Source of the DNA: Alphaproteobacteria bacterium
GTDB lineage: Bacteria > Pseudomonadota > Alphaproteobacteria > Rhizobiales > Hyphomicrobiaceae
Assembly (NCBI GenBank): GCA_024279745.1
Contig: JAJRRE010000344.1
Location: forward strand, 1-7,555
Length of the DNA stretch: 7,555 bases
Direction of reading: 5' to 3'
The notes beneath the pieces were generated by a model. That model was not told the DNA's origin. It made no database searches and worked only from the letters and a program-made list of their open reading frames with translations. Positions 7,073 through 7,555 of the stretch are shown here, piece after piece (position 1 is the stretch's first letter; every line of letters begins with the position of its first letter). The position numbers were made by a program, and so were the translations under genes.

Positions 7073-7090
7073 GGTGGAATAAATTCCACC
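7073..7090. repeat. Perfect inverted repeat 31 bp after glnD
   Basis: GGTGGAAT (7073-7080) and ATTCCACC (7083-7090) are exact reverse complements with AA between them. As RNA this would fold as a 6-bp stem with a 6-nt loop. Its place after the glnD stop fits a 3'-end hairpin that stabilises the mRNA or aids termination, but neither strand has the T run of an intrinsic terminator. It could also be a protein-binding site. Confidence 0.5.
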
Positions 7091-7272
7091 CTGCAACCTC
7101 TCGTATGAAGCCCGCATTTTTGAAAATAGTGCCGGGAAGATAGTGCCGGCTGGCAAAGTGCAAACGAAGAAAAACGCATCAACAAATAGTCTTCAGGCAC
7201 TCTGCCAGGCCGGTTACACGCGCTACGCAAAACTGAGGTCGCGTGTCTGTTATGGATTAAGCCGCAAATTCT

Positions 7273-7287
7273 TTACGAAATTCGTAA
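7273..7287. repeat. Perfect 7-bp palindrome with a one-base centre
   Basis: TTACGAA (7273-7279) and TTCGTAA (7281-7287) are exact reverse complements around A7280. A one-base loop cannot fold as a full RNA hairpin, so this looks more like a dimer-binding operator than a terminator. It lies 31 bp beyond the stop of the minus-strand amidotransferase gene, an odd place for an operator of either known gene. Chance is possible in such AT-rich DNA. Confidence 0.4.
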
Positions 7288-7318
7288 CAAGCATCATCAA
7301 TTTGAATGAGATTGGAAA

Positions 7319-7555
7319 TTATTTTTCGGTAGGGGTCTGTGCGGTGCCAAGACGCAACCAATTGTCCAGGAAACAGGCGCGCCAATTGGCGACCTGCTTT
7401 GAAAAGCGCAAATGGTCGGTGAAATGTTGCTCGCGCGGTTTGGTGCCGGACATCGATAGACGGTGCGCGGCCAAAGTGGTCCAGCGGTGGATCATGGCGA
7501 GCGTTATTTCCGGGTGAAACTGAATGGCAATGGCGGTTTTATTGTAGCAAAAGGC
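7319..7555 (-). CDS. Class I glutamine amidotransferase, C-terminal part (cut by window edge)
   Basis: This is the last 78 codons of a minus-strand gene entering from beyond base 7555; the stop is TAA at 7321-7319. The fragment opens AFCYNKTAIAIQFHPEIT. The QFHPE motif supplies the His (codon 7516-7514) and Glu (codon 7510-7508) of the class I glutaminase Cys-His-Glu triad; the nucleophile Cys would lie outside the window. About 60 residues follow the HPE motif (MIHRWTTLAAHRL and then WRACFLDNWLRLG). That tail is longer than in TrpG, PabA or CarA and fits the stand-alone GMP-synthase-like amidotransferases of proteobacteria. Such proteins take ammonia from glutamine, but the acceptor is usually unknown, so I give no symbol. 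The gene converges on glnD. Confidence 0.82.
   Translation of the reverse strand, partial: AFCYNKTAIAIQFHPEITLAMIHRWTTLAAHRLSMSGTKPREQHFTDHLRFSKQVANWRACFLDNWLRLGTAQTPTEK

Larger units (their letters stand above)
7043..7318. other. Convergent intergenic region between glnD and the amidotransferase gene
   Basis: This 276-bp stretch lies between the 3' ends of two converging genes. It holds a perfect palindrome at 7073-7090, a 10-bp direct repeat (ATAGTGCCGG at 7126-7135 and 7140-7149), a 7-bp stem with a 17-nt loop (ACACGCG 7216-7222 with CGCGTGT 7240-7246) and a second palindrome at 7273-7287. The last 80 bases are AT-rich. No GC-rich stem is followed by a T run on either strand, so no intrinsic terminator can be assigned. 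I find no convincing gene here. Confidence 0.7.

Noticed and set aside
7143..7517. Plus-strand open frame of 124 codons starting at GTG 7143
   Set aside because: Its second half lies antisense to the amidotransferase, whose minus-strand frame shows the QFHPE motif. The product resembles no family I know and no ribosome-binding site is clear.

Overview
The window reads as chromosomal DNA of an alphaproteobacterium. The signs are a MucR/Ros-type zinc-finger regulator (a family concentrated in Alphaproteobacteria), a mutS-glnD gene pair, and GC-rich codon use in the two large genes. It is mostly a conserved housekeeping region. I see no transposase, integrase, CRISPR array, tRNA, rRNA or defence cassette, and I do not think it holds a complete undescribed system. 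The less explained material lies in the intergenic DNA and at the MutS N-terminus.

Layout. Bases 1-297 (minus) hold the first 99 codons of a protein resembling the DUF2779 / Cas4-like PD-(D/E)XK family; the rest lies outside the window. Bases 298-625 are a 328-bp AT-rich divergent intergenic region with a candidate mucR promoter (488-516) overlapped by a 12-bp inverted repeat. Bases 626-1048 (plus) encode a 140-residue MucR-family regulator. Bases 1049-1191 are the upstream region of mutS, with repeats able to form two mutually exclusive hairpins. Bases 1192-4170 (plus) encode a full MutS with an unusual basic N-terminal extension of about 80 residues. Bases 4196-7042 (plus) encode GlnD, the PII uridylyltransferase, starting 25 bp after mutS and probably cotranscribed with it. 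Bases 7043-7318 are a convergent intergenic region with two perfect palindromes and no clear intrinsic terminator. Bases 7319-7555 (minus) hold the C-terminal 78 codons of a class I glutamine amidotransferase.

How the genes relate. MutS (mismatch repair) and GlnD (glutamine sensing and PII uridylylation) have unrelated jobs; their tight spacing suggests shared transcription rather than shared function. MucR is a global transcriptional regulator that probably controls its own AT-rich upstream region. The two minus-strand fragments at the edges belong to separate transcription units.
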